A stretch of 64,000 bases of DNA, from contig NZ_LJIC01000129.1 in the NCBI RefSeq assembly GCF_001295845.1, forward strand, positions 1 through 64,000. Direction: 5' to 3'. The notes beneath the pieces were generated by a model. That model saw only the letters and a program-made list of their open reading frames with translations, was not told where the DNA came from and ran no database searches. The position numbers and the translations under genes were made by a program. Of this stretch, positions 54,021 to 62,570 are shown piece by piece. The stretch comes from Rhodopseudomonas sp. AAP120 (GTDB lineage Bacteria > Pseudomonadota > Alphaproteobacteria > Rhizobiales > Xanthobacteraceae). How positions within the stretch are numbered: position 1 is the first letter of the stretch; every line of letters starts with the position of its first letter.

Positions 54021-54431
54021 ATGACCAAGGGCTCTCCGTCCGCCATCCTCAACACGTCGTTGCCCGCGCGCTTCCGTCAAATTCGACTCGAACTCGCTCG
54101 CGAACCCGGTCATCCGGAGGGGGCTTCGCAGATCGCGTATGTGATCGTCGCGCCGCTGGATGAGAACGACCGCATCGATGCCGAGATCTGGCGAAGCCAT
54201 CGCGAGGCCTGCCGGGTCGCCCGGCAGCGGCCGCAACAGGCCGACAGCCTCGGCCATCTGGTCCACCGCCCGGGCGGATCGTGGGCATTCCAGTACGAGG
54301 CCGACGCCGCGATTCCGGATGAAGCGGGCTATCACTTCGGCGACGAACGTTTCGTCCAAGGCGAATACGTGTCGATCCGCGAGGAAGGCGACATGCATAC
54401 CTTCCGGGTGGTGTCGGTCAGCCGACTCTAG
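54021..54431 (+). CDS. Hypothetical protein (136 aa)
   Basis: A soluble mixed alpha/beta protein (LPARFRQIRLELAREPGHPEGASQIAYVIVAPLDENDRIDAEIWRSHREACRV, ending EYVSIREEGDMHTFRVVSVSRL). ATG 54021 is preferred; 53952 would add 23 residues. I do not recognise the family name, though the composition is that of a genuine conserved protein. Divergent from the Mla-type operon, convergent with the Pat-like gene. Confidence 0.75.
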   Translation: MTKGSPSAILNTSLPARFRQIRLELAREPGHPEGASQIAYVIVAPLDENDRIDAEIWRSHREACRVARQRPQQADSLGHLVHRPGGSWAFQYEADAAIPDEAGYHFGDERFVQGEYVSIREEGDMHTFRVVSVSRL

Positions 54432-54470
54432 GCCCACCAAATACGCTGCTTAAACAGCGCGCCCGCGCAA

Positions 54471-57194
54471 TCACGCCTGCGCGGCAGCCCTTGCCGACGC
54501 CTCGGTGAGCGCCAGCGTCACGTTGAGGATGTCCGGCTCCGAGTGATCCGCCTTGGCCTCGAAGCCGAGGTGACGGCACATGCGCAGCATCGCCGCATTC
54601 TCGCGCAGCACCTGGCCGCAAACGTATTTCAGGCCTTCGGCCCGCGCGTATTCGATGATCAGTTTCATCAGCGCCCAGCCGAGCCCTTTGCCCTTGAGGT
54701 CGGAACGCAGCAGGATCGCGTATTCGCCGCTCTCGTAGATCGAGTCCGAGTGGATGCGCACCACGCCGAGCGTCTCGCCGGTGGCTTCATCGATCGCGAT
54801 GAAAGCCATCGCGCGCGCGTAGTCGATCTGGGTCAGGCGCGCGATGAAGGCGTGGCTGAATTCCTTCATCGCCGCGAAGAAACGCAGCCGCAGGTCCTCC
54901 GGCGTGACGTGCTTGAGGAATTCGTGGATGGCCGGCTCGTCGTCCGGACGCAGCGGCCGGGCCAGCACGCGCCAGCCGTCCTTCACCTCGAGGTGCCGCT
55001 CCCATTGCGACGGATACGGCTTCACCGCGAAGGTGGTATTGCCGAGGCCTGCGAATTTGCGCTGCGCCTTGCGGACCATCACGCGCGCATCGATCACCAC
55101 CACGCCGCTTTCATCGGCAAGCAGCGGATTGATGTCGAGTTCGTGGATCTGCGGAAAATCCGCCGCCATCTGCGACAGCTTCACCAGCGTCAGAGCCACC
55201 GCACCGTCCTTGACCGCCGGCACATCGCGATAGGCCTGCAGCAGCTTGGAGACGCGGGTGCGGGCGATCAGCGAATTGGCGAGCGGCAGATCGAGCGGCG
55301 GCAGCGCCAGCGAGCGATCGTCGATGATCTCGACGGCGGTGCCGCCGTGGCCGAAGGCGATCACCGGCCCGAACGTCGGATCGTCGGCGATGCCGACGGT
55401 GAGCTCGCGCGCCTTGCGGCGGATGATCATCGGCTGCACGATGACGCCCTCGATCCGCGCCTTCGGCCGCAGCCTCGCGGCGCGGTCCAGGATATCGACC
55501 ACCGCGGAACGCACCGCCTCGACGCTGGTAAGGTTCAGCACCACCCCGCCGACATCGGACTTGTGGGTGATGTCGCGCGACATCACCTTGACCACCACGG
55601 TCACGCCCTGGGCCAGAAACGGCTCGGCCCAGGCCACCGCCGCATCCGCATTCGGCGCCGCGAGCGTCGGCACCATCGGGATCTGATAGGCGGCGAACAG
55701 CGCCCCGACCTCGATCGGATCGAGCCACGAGCGGCCCTCCGCCAGCGCCTTCTCGATCACCAGCCGGGCCGCCTCTGTATCGGGATCGAACTCCTTGGGC
55801 AGGCTCGGCGGCACCTCGGTGAGAAGTTGCGCCGCCTCGCGATAACGCACCAGATTCATGATGCTGCGGACCGCATCGTCCTCTGTCGGGTAGTTCGGAA
55901 TCCCGGCGGCATCGAACGCATGGGTGACGAATTCTTCAGCGCCGACCCAGACCGCGAACACCGGCTTGAAGAAGGTGCGGCGCACCCGCTCCTCGCCGAC
56001 CAGCCGGATCACCGATTTGGCGATCTCGCTCGGCGACGCCATCGCGGTCTGCACGTTCATCACCAGAACCGCGTCGTTATCGGGGTCGGCCAGCAACGTC
56101 GACAGCGCGGTCGCGTAGCGCTCGGCATCGGCATCCCCGGTGATATCGACCGGATTGGAACCCGACCAACTCGGCGGCATCGTCGCGTTGAGCTTGTCGC
56201 AGACATCCTTGGAGAGCGTCGCCGGAATGCCGCCCAGTTCGGCCAACCGATCGACGGCCAGCACACCGATGCCGCCGCCATTGGTGAGGATCGCGACCCG
56301 CTTGCCACGCGGCGCGCTGACTCGACCGAGCGTCTCGGCGCAGTCGAACAATTCGCGCAGATCGAACACCCGCAGCATGCCAGCGCGGCGGAAGGCGGCA
56401 TCGTACACTGCGTCGGCGCCGGCGAACGCCCCGGTGTGGGTCGCGGCCGCTTGAGCGCCGTGTGCGAGACGGCCCGACTTCACCACCACCACGGGCTTGA
56501 CGCGCGCTGCGGCGCGAGCGGCCGACATGAATTTGCGCGCGTCGGTGATGGCCTCGATGTAGAGCAGGATGGCGCGGGTTTCGAGATCGGCCGCATAGTA
56601 GTCGAGCATGTCGGCGATATCGACGTCGAGCTGGTCGCCGATCGACACGATCCCCGAGAAGCCGATATCCTTGACGGCCGCCCAATCCACCATGCCGGCC
56701 GCGATCGCACCGGACTGTGAGATCAGCGCGAGATGGCCGCGCCGCGGCATGTGAGCCGCGAAGCTGGCATTGAGATTGGAAGCCGGCACCATCAGGCCGA
56801 GGCAGTTCGGCCCGAGCAACCGGATGCCCGATTTGCGCGCCGCAACATTGGCCGCTTCGGCGTAGGAGCCTTTGCCCCGCCCCATTTCGGCGCTGATGAT
56901 GATCGCACCGGCGACGCCGCGTTCGCCGGCATCGCCGACGATCTTCGCCACCGAACGCGACGGCGCAGTGATCACGACCAGATCCGGAACGAATGGCAGC
57001 TCCGCGAGCGTGCGGACGGTCTTGAACCCTCCGATCTCGGGATAGCGCGGGTTGACCACGCCGATCTCACCCTTGAAACCGGCGCTGCGCAGATTTTCGA
57101 GGACGGCGCGGCCGAGCGACGCCGGGCGCGGACTGGCTCCGATCACCGCCACCGCAGCGGGCGCCAGGAGATTGCTTAATCGATAGGTCGACAT
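54471..57194 (-). CDS. ADP-forming acyl-CoA synthetase fused to GNAT acetyltransferase (Pat-like)
   Basis: A 907-residue, three-part protein. It has a CoA-binding/ligase domain (about 8-460; AVIGASPRPASLG), an ATP-grasp domain (about 480-700; VVKVMSRDITHKSDVGGVVLNL) and a C-terminal GNAT domain (about 730-890; LRPDDEPAIHEFLKHVTPEDLRLRFF, RSDLKGKGLGWALMKLIIEYARAEG). Pat proteins of this layout acetylate lysines of acyl-CoA synthetases and so switch them off. The synthetase phospho-histidine motif THTGAFAG (His253) is present. gaggtgag precedes the start. Downstream of a CBS gene. Confidence 0.93.
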   Translation of the reverse strand: MSTYRLSNLLAPAAVAVIGASPRPASLGRAVLENLRSAGFKGEIGVVNPRYPEIGGFKTVRTLAELPFVPDLVVITAPSRSVAKIVGDAGERGVAGAIIISAEMGRGKGSYAEAANVAARKSGIRLLGPNCLGLMVPASNLNASFAAHMPRRGHLALISQSGAIAAGMVDWAAVKDIGFSGIVSIGDQLDVDIADMLDYYAADLETRAILLYIEAITDARKFMSAARAAARVKPVVVVKSGRLAHGAQAAATHTGAFAGADAVYDAAFRRAGMLRVFDLRELFDCAETLGRVSAPRGKRVAILTNGGGIGVLAVDRLAELGGIPATLSKDVCDKLNATMPPSWSGSNPVDITGDADAERYATALSTLLADPDNDAVLVMNVQTAMASPSEIAKSVIRLVGEERVRRTFFKPVFAVWVGAEEFVTHAFDAAGIPNYPTEDDAVRSIMNLVRYREAAQLLTEVPPSLPKEFDPDTEAARLVIEKALAEGRSWLDPIEVGALFAAYQIPMVPTLAAPNADAAVAWAEPFLAQGVTVVVKVMSRDITHKSDVGGVVLNLTSVEAVRSAVVDILDRAARLRPKARIEGVIVQPMIIRRKARELTVGIADDPTFGPVIAFGHGGTAVEIIDDRSLALPPLDLPLANSLIARTRVSKLLQAYRDVPAVKDGAVALTLVKLSQMAADFPQIHELDINPLLADESGVVVIDARVMVRKAQRKFAGLGNTTFAVKPYPSQWERHLEVKDGWRVLARPLRPDDEPAIHEFLKHVTPEDLRLRFFAAMKEFSHAFIARLTQIDYARAMAFIAIDEATGETLGVVRIHSDSIYESGEYAILLRSDLKGKGLGWALMKLIIEYARAEGLKYVCGQVLRENAAMLRMCRHLGFEAKADHSEPDILNVTLALTEASARAAAQA

Positions 57195-57320
57195 CTCACC
57201 TCGGCACCGGGCACCGGAGGCCTATGTCCGTGGATGCATCGTGTCCCGGCGCCCGCCGACTGTGTAGTACAAATACGCGCCCGATTCCAATTCCGGTCGC
57301 CGCGGCTCAGCGCCGCGCGA

Positions 57321-57752
57321 CTAGGGCGCAGCCTTGGTGAAGCTCGCCAGCGCCCTGATCACGTCCTCGCGGGAGATGATGCCCTCCAGCTTGCGGTCGT
57401 CTTCCAACACCGGAATGCTGCGGGTCTGGTGCTCGACCATCAATTGCAGAACCCGCGTCAGCTTGGTGTCGGCATGAACATAGATGAAGTCGGGCGTCAT
57501 GATGTCGCCGACGGTCCGATTCATCAGATCGTCATAGTGAGGCAACATCTGGGTCGGATGGAACGCGAAGCAATTGAGAAAATCGTACTTCGTCACCAGT
57601 CCAATGGCGCGGGCGTTCTCCACGACCGGATAGGCATTGTAGTCGTCGCGCTCGAACTGGTCTTCCAGCTCGCGCATCGTCATTTCCCGCGATACGGATT
57701 TCACCGAGCGCGTCATGTGGTCGGCAACGGTGGCCTCGAGAAACTTGTACAA
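57321..57752 (-). CDS. CBS-domain protein
   Basis: A 143-residue pair of CBS domains (VADHMTRSVKSVSREMTMRELEDQFERDDYNAYPVVENARAIGLVTKYDF; VGDIMTPDFIYVHADTKLTRVLQLMVEHQTRSIPVLEDDRKLEGIISREDVIRAL). Such modules sense adenylates and act on partners. I place the start at TTG 57752 (LYKFLEATV) because homologues begin M-Y-K-F-L-E; a TTG at 57836 is possible. It is 126 bp upstream of the Pat-like gene on the same strand, with a FNR box upstream. Confidence 0.9.
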   Translation of the reverse strand: MYKFLEATVADHMTRSVKSVSREMTMRELEDQFERDDYNAYPVVENARAIGLVTKYDFLNCFAFHPTQMLPHYDDLMNRTVGDIMTPDFIYVHADTKLTRVLQLMVEHQTRSIPVLEDDRKLEGIISREDVIRALASFTKAAP

Positions 57753-57862
57753 GAGCAGATTCCAATCGCCCGCAACGTTAGTCCGAGGGCGCAGGCTACG
57801 CGTATCGAGGCACCTGCTAATCGCCCTTTCGGGCAAATTGACCGCAGCTTTGCGGAATTGAA

Positions 57863-57876
57863 TTGATTAAGGTCAA
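57863..57876. promoter_or_regulatory. FNR/FixK box between CBS protein and phosphotransferase genes
   Basis: ttgat-taag-gtcaa, a full TTGA-N6-TCAA match. It is about 110 bp from both divergent starts, so either or both genes could respond. Confidence 0.72.
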
Positions 57877-57983
57877 TCACCCTCCGTTTTCCCGGACCTC
57901 TTGTTATCCTTGCAACAAATCCGTCCGACCGACCTGCACCACTGATCCAATTCCGGACAATACGTAGGTTCCCGAACATCCCC

Positions 57984-59549
57984 ATGGACGATCCGATCCC
58001 CGCCTCCGAACGCTCAAGGCAGGAGCAGGTGTTCCGATTTGTCGCGGAAGCGACAACGCACGACGGTGCGTCCGCCACCCGGATCGATACCCACGGCGCC
58101 GTCGTGTTCTTGTCCGGGGATCGCGCGCTGAAGATCAAGCGCGCAGTGCGGTTCCCGTTTCTCGACTATTCGACGCTGGCGCGCCGCAAGGCCGCCTGCG
58201 AGCAGGAGCTCGAGATCAATCGCCGCTTCGCGCCGCAAATCTATCGCCGCGTGGTGCCGATCACGCGCGCTGCGAACGGCGCATTCGAAATCGGAGGCAA
58301 CGGCGAACCGGTCGAATGGGCCGTCGAGATGCAGCGGTTCGACGAAAGCCGCACGATCGACCGTCTCACCCGGGAGCAACCGCTCGCGCCGGCCCTCGCC
58401 GACGCCATTGCGGATGCGATCGAGGCTTCGCATCGTTCGGCGCCGAAAGCCGACACGGCGACGTGGGTGGCATCGCTGCTCCCGATCCTTGCCGACAACA
58501 CCAGCTCTTTCATCGCCGGCGGCTTCCCGCCCGACCGCGTCGCGGCGCTGGATCGTGCCAGTCGCTCCGCCTTCGAGCGAATCCGCCCGTTGCTCGAACA
58601 GCGCGGCGCGCAGGGATTTGTCAGGTGGTGCCACGGCGACCTGCATTTGGCGAACATCGTACTGATCGACGGCAAGCCCGTGCTGTTCGATGCGATCGAG
58701 TTCGACCCAGTCTTCGCTTCGGTCGACCTGCTCTATGATCTTGCTTTCCCGCTGATGGATCTGATCCAGCACGATCGCTGCGACGCAGCGGCCGGAGTGC
58801 TGAACCGTTATCTCGCGGTCGGCGACGAGGCCCATGCAGAAGGGCTGCGGGCCCTGCCGCTGTTGATGTCGCTCCGCGCCGCCGTCCGCGCCAAGGTGAT
58901 GCTGTCGCGACCGGCCCTGGACGTTGCAACGGAGCGCAGCAACCGGCAAATCGCCATGTCCTATTTTGCTCTCGCCGAGCGACTGATCGCGCCGCCGCAC
59001 CCCCGCCTCATCGCAGTGGGCGGCCTCTCAGGCACCGGAAAGTCGGTGCTTGCCCGGGGGCTATCGGGCCGCGTTCCGCCTCTGCCCGGCGCGGTGGTGC
59101 TACGTTCGGATGTGATCCGAAAGCGGCTCTTCGGGGTCGCCGACACCGAGCGGCTGCCGCAGGCCGGCTATTCGCGAGACGCGACCGCCGACGTGTATCG
59201 AATTCTTGGCGAGCGCGCCGCGCACATCCTGGCGCAAGGCTGTTCGGTGATCGTCGACGCCGTATTCTCCAGGCAGGAAGAACGCGCCGCGATCGAAGCC
59301 GTCGCCCGGGATCAGGACGTCGAGATTTCCGGGCTCTATCTTGTCGCCGACGTGAAGACCCGGCTCGATCGTGTCGCTCACCGGATCGGCGACGCGTCCG
59401 ACGCTACACCCGACATCGTGCGGCAGCAGCAGGCCTATGAGCAGGGCGACATCGGCTGGACGACGATCGATGCGTCCGGCTCACCGGACAAAACCCTGAT
59501 ACGTGCCCTGGCGGCACTGCGGCTCGTCGATCAGGTCTGCAGCACGTAA
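57984..59549 (+). CDS. Two-domain protein: aminoglycoside-phosphotransferase-like kinase plus P-loop kinase
   Basis: A 521-residue protein. The N-terminal APH-like domain (1 to about 335) has the catalytic loop CHGDLHLAN at 216-224 and metal Asp236 (FDAIEFD). The C-terminal domain is a gluconate-kinase-like P-loop kinase with GLSGTGKS at 347-354. Its substrate is unknown; it is not an antibiotic-resistance gene by context. In other proteobacteria this architecture accompanies Usp and CBS genes of the hypoxia response. Divergent from the CBS gene, with a FNR box between them. Confidence 0.9.
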   Translation: MDDPIPASERSRQEQVFRFVAEATTHDGASATRIDTHGAVVFLSGDRALKIKRAVRFPFLDYSTLARRKAACEQELEINRRFAPQIYRRVVPITRAANGAFEIGGNGEPVEWAVEMQRFDESRTIDRLTREQPLAPALADAIADAIEASHRSAPKADTATWVASLLPILADNTSSFIAGGFPPDRVAALDRASRSAFERIRPLLEQRGAQGFVRWCHGDLHLANIVLIDGKPVLFDAIEFDPVFASVDLLYDLAFPLMDLIQHDRCDAAAGVLNRYLAVGDEAHAEGLRALPLLMSLRAAVRAKVMLSRPALDVATERSNRQIAMSYFALAERLIAPPHPRLIAVGGLSGTGKSVLARGLSGRVPPLPGAVVLRSDVIRKRLFGVADTERLPQAGYSRDATADVYRILGERAAHILAQGCSVIVDAVFSRQEERAAIEAVARDQDVEISGLYLVADVKTRLDRVAHRIGDASDATPDIVRQQQAYEQGDIGWTTIDASGSPDKTLIRALAALRLVDQVCST

Positions 59550-61300
59550 CTCCCTGGCGCATCCGGTAGTGCGGCAGCGTTCGCATCCGGCAGCCCCATC
59601 CGCGGCGGCGACACCGGGGCGCCCGATCGACCCGCGAGCCAATTCGCCCATTCGGTCCACCACGAGCCTTCGGCGTGCGGCGCTTCGGCGAGCCAGACGT
59701 CCGGTCCGACATAGGGACCATCGGCTTCCTTGACCATGACCTGATAGCCGTGAGCTTTCGGCGACGGCGGCGAGACGATGCCGGCATTGTGGCCGCCGCC
59801 GGTGAGGCAGAAGGTGATCTCGGCATCCGCCAGCAGATGGATCTTGTAGGTCGAGCGCCAAGGCGCGACGTGATCGCGCACGGTACCGACCACGAAGATC
59901 GGCGTGTGGATGTCCGACAGCGCGATCGGCTTGCCGTCGACCACGTAGTGGCCTTCGGCGAGATCGTTGTCGAGGAACAGCTTGCGCAGATATTCCGAAT
60001 GCATCCGATAGGGCATCCGGGTCGCATCGGCATTCCACGCCATAAGGTCGTTGGGCGGGAACCGCTCGCCCATCAGATAGTCGCGCACCATTCGCGACCA
60101 GATCAGGTCGTTGGAGCGAAGGATCTGAAAGGCACCGGCCATCTGGCTGGTGTCGAGCACGCCGCGTTTCCACATCATGTCTTCGAGGAAGGCGACCTGG
60201 CTCTCGTTGATGAACAGCGTGAGCTCGCCGGCCTCGGTGAAGTCGGTCTGCGCGGCGAACAGCGTGATGGACTTCAGCCGATCGTCGCCGTCGCGCGACA
60301 TCGCCGCCGCGGCGATCGACAGCAGCGTGCCGCCGAGGCAATAGCCGGCGGCATGAATCCGCTGACCCGGTACGATGGCGCCGACCGCATCGAGCGCAGC
60401 CATCACGCCGAGCCGGCGATAATCCTCCAGCGAGACGTCGCGCTCCTTCTCGGTCGGGTTGCGCCACGACACCATGAATACGGTGAAGCCCTGTTCGGTG
60501 AGGTACCTGACCAGCGAGTTGTGCGGCGACAGATCGAGGATGTAGTACTTCATGATCCACGCCGGCACGATCAGAACCGGCTCCGGCCGGACCTCTGCGG
60601 TGGCCGGGGCGTACTGGATCAGTTCGATCAGGTCGTTGCTGTACACCACCTTGCCCGGCGTCACGGCGACATCCCGGCCGACCTTGAAGTCGGGGTTCGG
60701 CTCCGGCTCGCGCGACACGGCGTGCAGCAGATCTTCCCACCAATTATGCAGGCCGGCCGTGATATTGCCGCCGCCGGACGCCAGCGTCTTCTGGATCACC
60801 TCCGGGTTCGTACCCGGAAAGTTCGACGGTGCGAATACGTCCAGCATCTGGCGCGTCGCGAACTCGACGATCTTCTCGTTCTGCCTCGACACGCCGCGAT
60901 TGCCGGTGGTGGCCGCGTGCCACCATTCCTCGGCGAGCAGGAAGCTCTGCGCCATCAGGTTGAACGGCGGTTGCTGCCATTCCGGTGCGCTGAACCGCCG
61001 GTCCTGTGCCTGGGGCGCGATCAACGACCATGGTGCGACGGGAAACAGCGCCGCCTCCGTCACACGCGAGGCGCGGCGCAACGCATCATGGGCGAGTTCG
61101 AGACGACGCGCCGGCGACCAGAACAGATGCGACAGCCAGTCCGCATAGGCCAGCAGCAGCGCGGTGGGCGACAATCCGCCTGTCAGCGGCGCCAAGGTCG
61201 CATGCAGACCGCGATCGCTGTCCCTGGCGCGCGCATGCGCGGCTGCCTGCGGCGACTCGACGTTGGCGGGAAGCCCTGGGGCTTGGTTCTGCAGCATCAT
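59531..61300 (-). CDS. phaC: Poly(3-hydroxyalkanoate) synthase, class I type
   Basis: Polymerises 3-hydroxyacyl-CoA, mainly 3-hydroxybutyryl-CoA, into PHB granules. The 589-residue product shows the PhaC N domain, PAWIMKYYILDLSPHNSLVRYL, the lipase-like box GYCLGG with catalytic Cys321, the Asp in GTVRDHVAPW and the His in GGGHNAGIV. Start ATG 61300 or 61297. No phaE partner or phaA/phaB is adjacent. A perfect FNR/FixK box 202 bp upstream suggests low-oxygen induction. Its 3' end overlaps the convergent phosphotransferase gene by 19 bases. Confidence 0.95.
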   Translation of the reverse strand: MMLQNQAPGLPANVESPQAAAHARARDSDRGLHATLAPLTGGLSPTALLLAYADWLSHLFWSPARRLELAHDALRRASRVTEAALFPVAPWSLIAPQAQDRRFSAPEWQQPPFNLMAQSFLLAEEWWHAATTGNRGVSRQNEKIVEFATRQMLDVFAPSNFPGTNPEVIQKTLASGGGNITAGLHNWWEDLLHAVSREPEPNPDFKVGRDVAVTPGKVVYSNDLIELIQYAPATAEVRPEPVLIVPAWIMKYYILDLSPHNSLVRYLTEQGFTVFMVSWRNPTEKERDVSLEDYRRLGVMAALDAVGAIVPGQRIHAAGYCLGGTLLSIAAAAMSRDGDDRLKSITLFAAQTDFTEAGELTLFINESQVAFLEDMMWKRGVLDTSQMAGAFQILRSNDLIWSRMVRDYLMGERFPPNDLMAWNADATRMPYRMHSEYLRKLFLDNDLAEGHYVVDGKPIALSDIHTPIFVVGTVRDHVAPWRSTYKIHLLADAEITFCLTGGGHNAGIVSPPSPKAHGYQVMVKEADGPYVGPDVWLAEAPHAEGSWWTEWANWLAGRSGAPVSPPRMGLPDANAAALPDAPGSYVLQT

Positions 61301-61501
61301 CGCCTCTTCTGGGTGCGCCTCGGGTGGCACTGGAAGGTATCGCCGGCCGCTTCCCCGCGGCAGCGCGACTTCATCGACAGATAGGATGACGAAGCTGTCA
61401 TAGCGTCGTCACAGGACGGCGGATCGCAGCGATTTGTCTGATGGTTAAGCTTGCGTCGCGATGCGTCGGTCCTCAGCCTGGCAGCCGCTGCCGAAGAGGC
61501 G

Positions 61502-61515
61502 TTGATGACGATCAA
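61502..61515. promoter_or_regulatory. Perfect FNR/FixK box upstream of phaC
   Basis: ttgat-gacg-atcaa matches TTGAT-N4-ATCAA in all ten positions. It lies between the Usp stop (61557) and phaC, oriented to drive phaC with a leader of roughly 165 nt. Confidence 0.83.
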
Positions 61516-61556
61516 TGCGGGATTGGACGGAGCCGATCTCCGAGGCTGCGGATCGC

Positions 61557-62387
61557 TCACCGGGCGAGGAACACACACCGGGCGGATTGTTCAAGAAGAT
61601 GCTGGGTGACGCCGCCGAGAATCCACTCCCGAAACCGGGAGTGACCATAGGCCCCCGCAATGACAGCGCCGGCGCCGATGTGGTCGGCGACTTTGTCGAG
61701 CCTTGCGGCGACCTCACCGGCCTCGGCGGGCACGTCGCCCACCGCATGGATATGATGCCGGGACAGCCAGTCGACGACGTCGTGGATGCCCGCCAGCGCC
61801 TCGGCCCGGTCACCGTCCTCCTCGACGATCTCGACCACGGTGACATGGCTGGCCTGGCGCAGCAGCGGCAGAGCGTCGACGATAGCGCGACGCGCTTCCG
61901 GATTGTCCTTCCACGCGACCATCACGCTCGACAGATCGACCCGACAGACCCCGGCCGGCACCGCCAGCAACGGGCGTCCGATCCGCATCACGAGATCGGC
62001 CGGATCGGCGACGGTGAACGGGTCGGTCAACGCCCCGCGATCGGCTGCGCCGGCCACGACGACGTCGGCTGCCCGGGCTTGCTGCACGATGTACTTGGCC
62101 GGCTGGCCGATCGCCGAGCGCCATTGCAGTTCGCGGGCACGGCCGCGCATCGCCTCGCGGAACTCGGTCTCCAGATCGGCGAGCCGCTGCCGGATCGTGC
62201 TGATCCCCTGTTCGAGCAGCCGGTCGGCCTGATCTCCCGAGGTATAATACAGCGGCGGGCTGAGGTCGGACGCCGCGACGCCGATCAGCCGCGCCTCGAA
62301 CCGCTCCGCCAACTCTGCGGCGACCCCGAGCGCATACGCATTCGGCTGGTCGCATTGCAGCGCGACCATGACCGTCGAATACGTCAT
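61557..62387 (-). CDS. Tandem universal stress protein
   Basis: A 276-residue protein made of two UspA-like halves. The first (about 1-145) begins YSTVMVALQCDQPNAYALGVAAELAERF. The second (about 150-276) carries the AVIAGAYGHSRFREWILGGVTQHLL motif of ATP-binding Usp domains (G-x2-G-H-S-x8-G). ggaggt precedes the ATG. Divergent from a second Usp gene, with a FNR-like box between them. Probably supports survival under anaerobiosis or energy limitation. Confidence 0.93.
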   Translation of the reverse strand: MTYSTVMVALQCDQPNAYALGVAAELAERFEARLIGVAASDLSPPLYYTSGDQADRLLEQGISTIRQRLADLETEFREAMRGRARELQWRSAIGQPAKYIVQQARAADVVVAGAADRGALTDPFTVADPADLVMRIGRPLLAVPAGVCRVDLSSVMVAWKDNPEARRAIVDALPLLRQASHVTVVEIVEEDGDRAEALAGIHDVVDWLSRHHIHAVGDVPAEAGEVAARLDKVADHIGAGAVIAGAYGHSRFREWILGGVTQHLLEQSARCVFLAR

Positions 62388-62486
62388 CGGAACCTCCCTT
62401 TGGACTGGTCGCCCGAACTAATCGTCCTGACCGGGCGCCTCCTTGCTGCAGGCGAGCCATGTTCGGGCAGCGGGCATATCGACACG

Positions 62487-62500
62487 ATGAGCTAGATCAA
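62487..62500. promoter_or_regulatory. FNR/FixK-like box between divergent usp genes
   Basis: atga-gctaga-tcaa matches TTGA-N6-TCAA with one mismatch. It is 71 bp before the plus usp start and 100 bp before the minus one. Confidence 0.6.
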
Positions 62501-62570
62501 AGTGCAGCGGCCTCAGGCGGATATATTCCGGACCACAAATCGCCGCACGTGCGATCCGGAGACCACTGCC

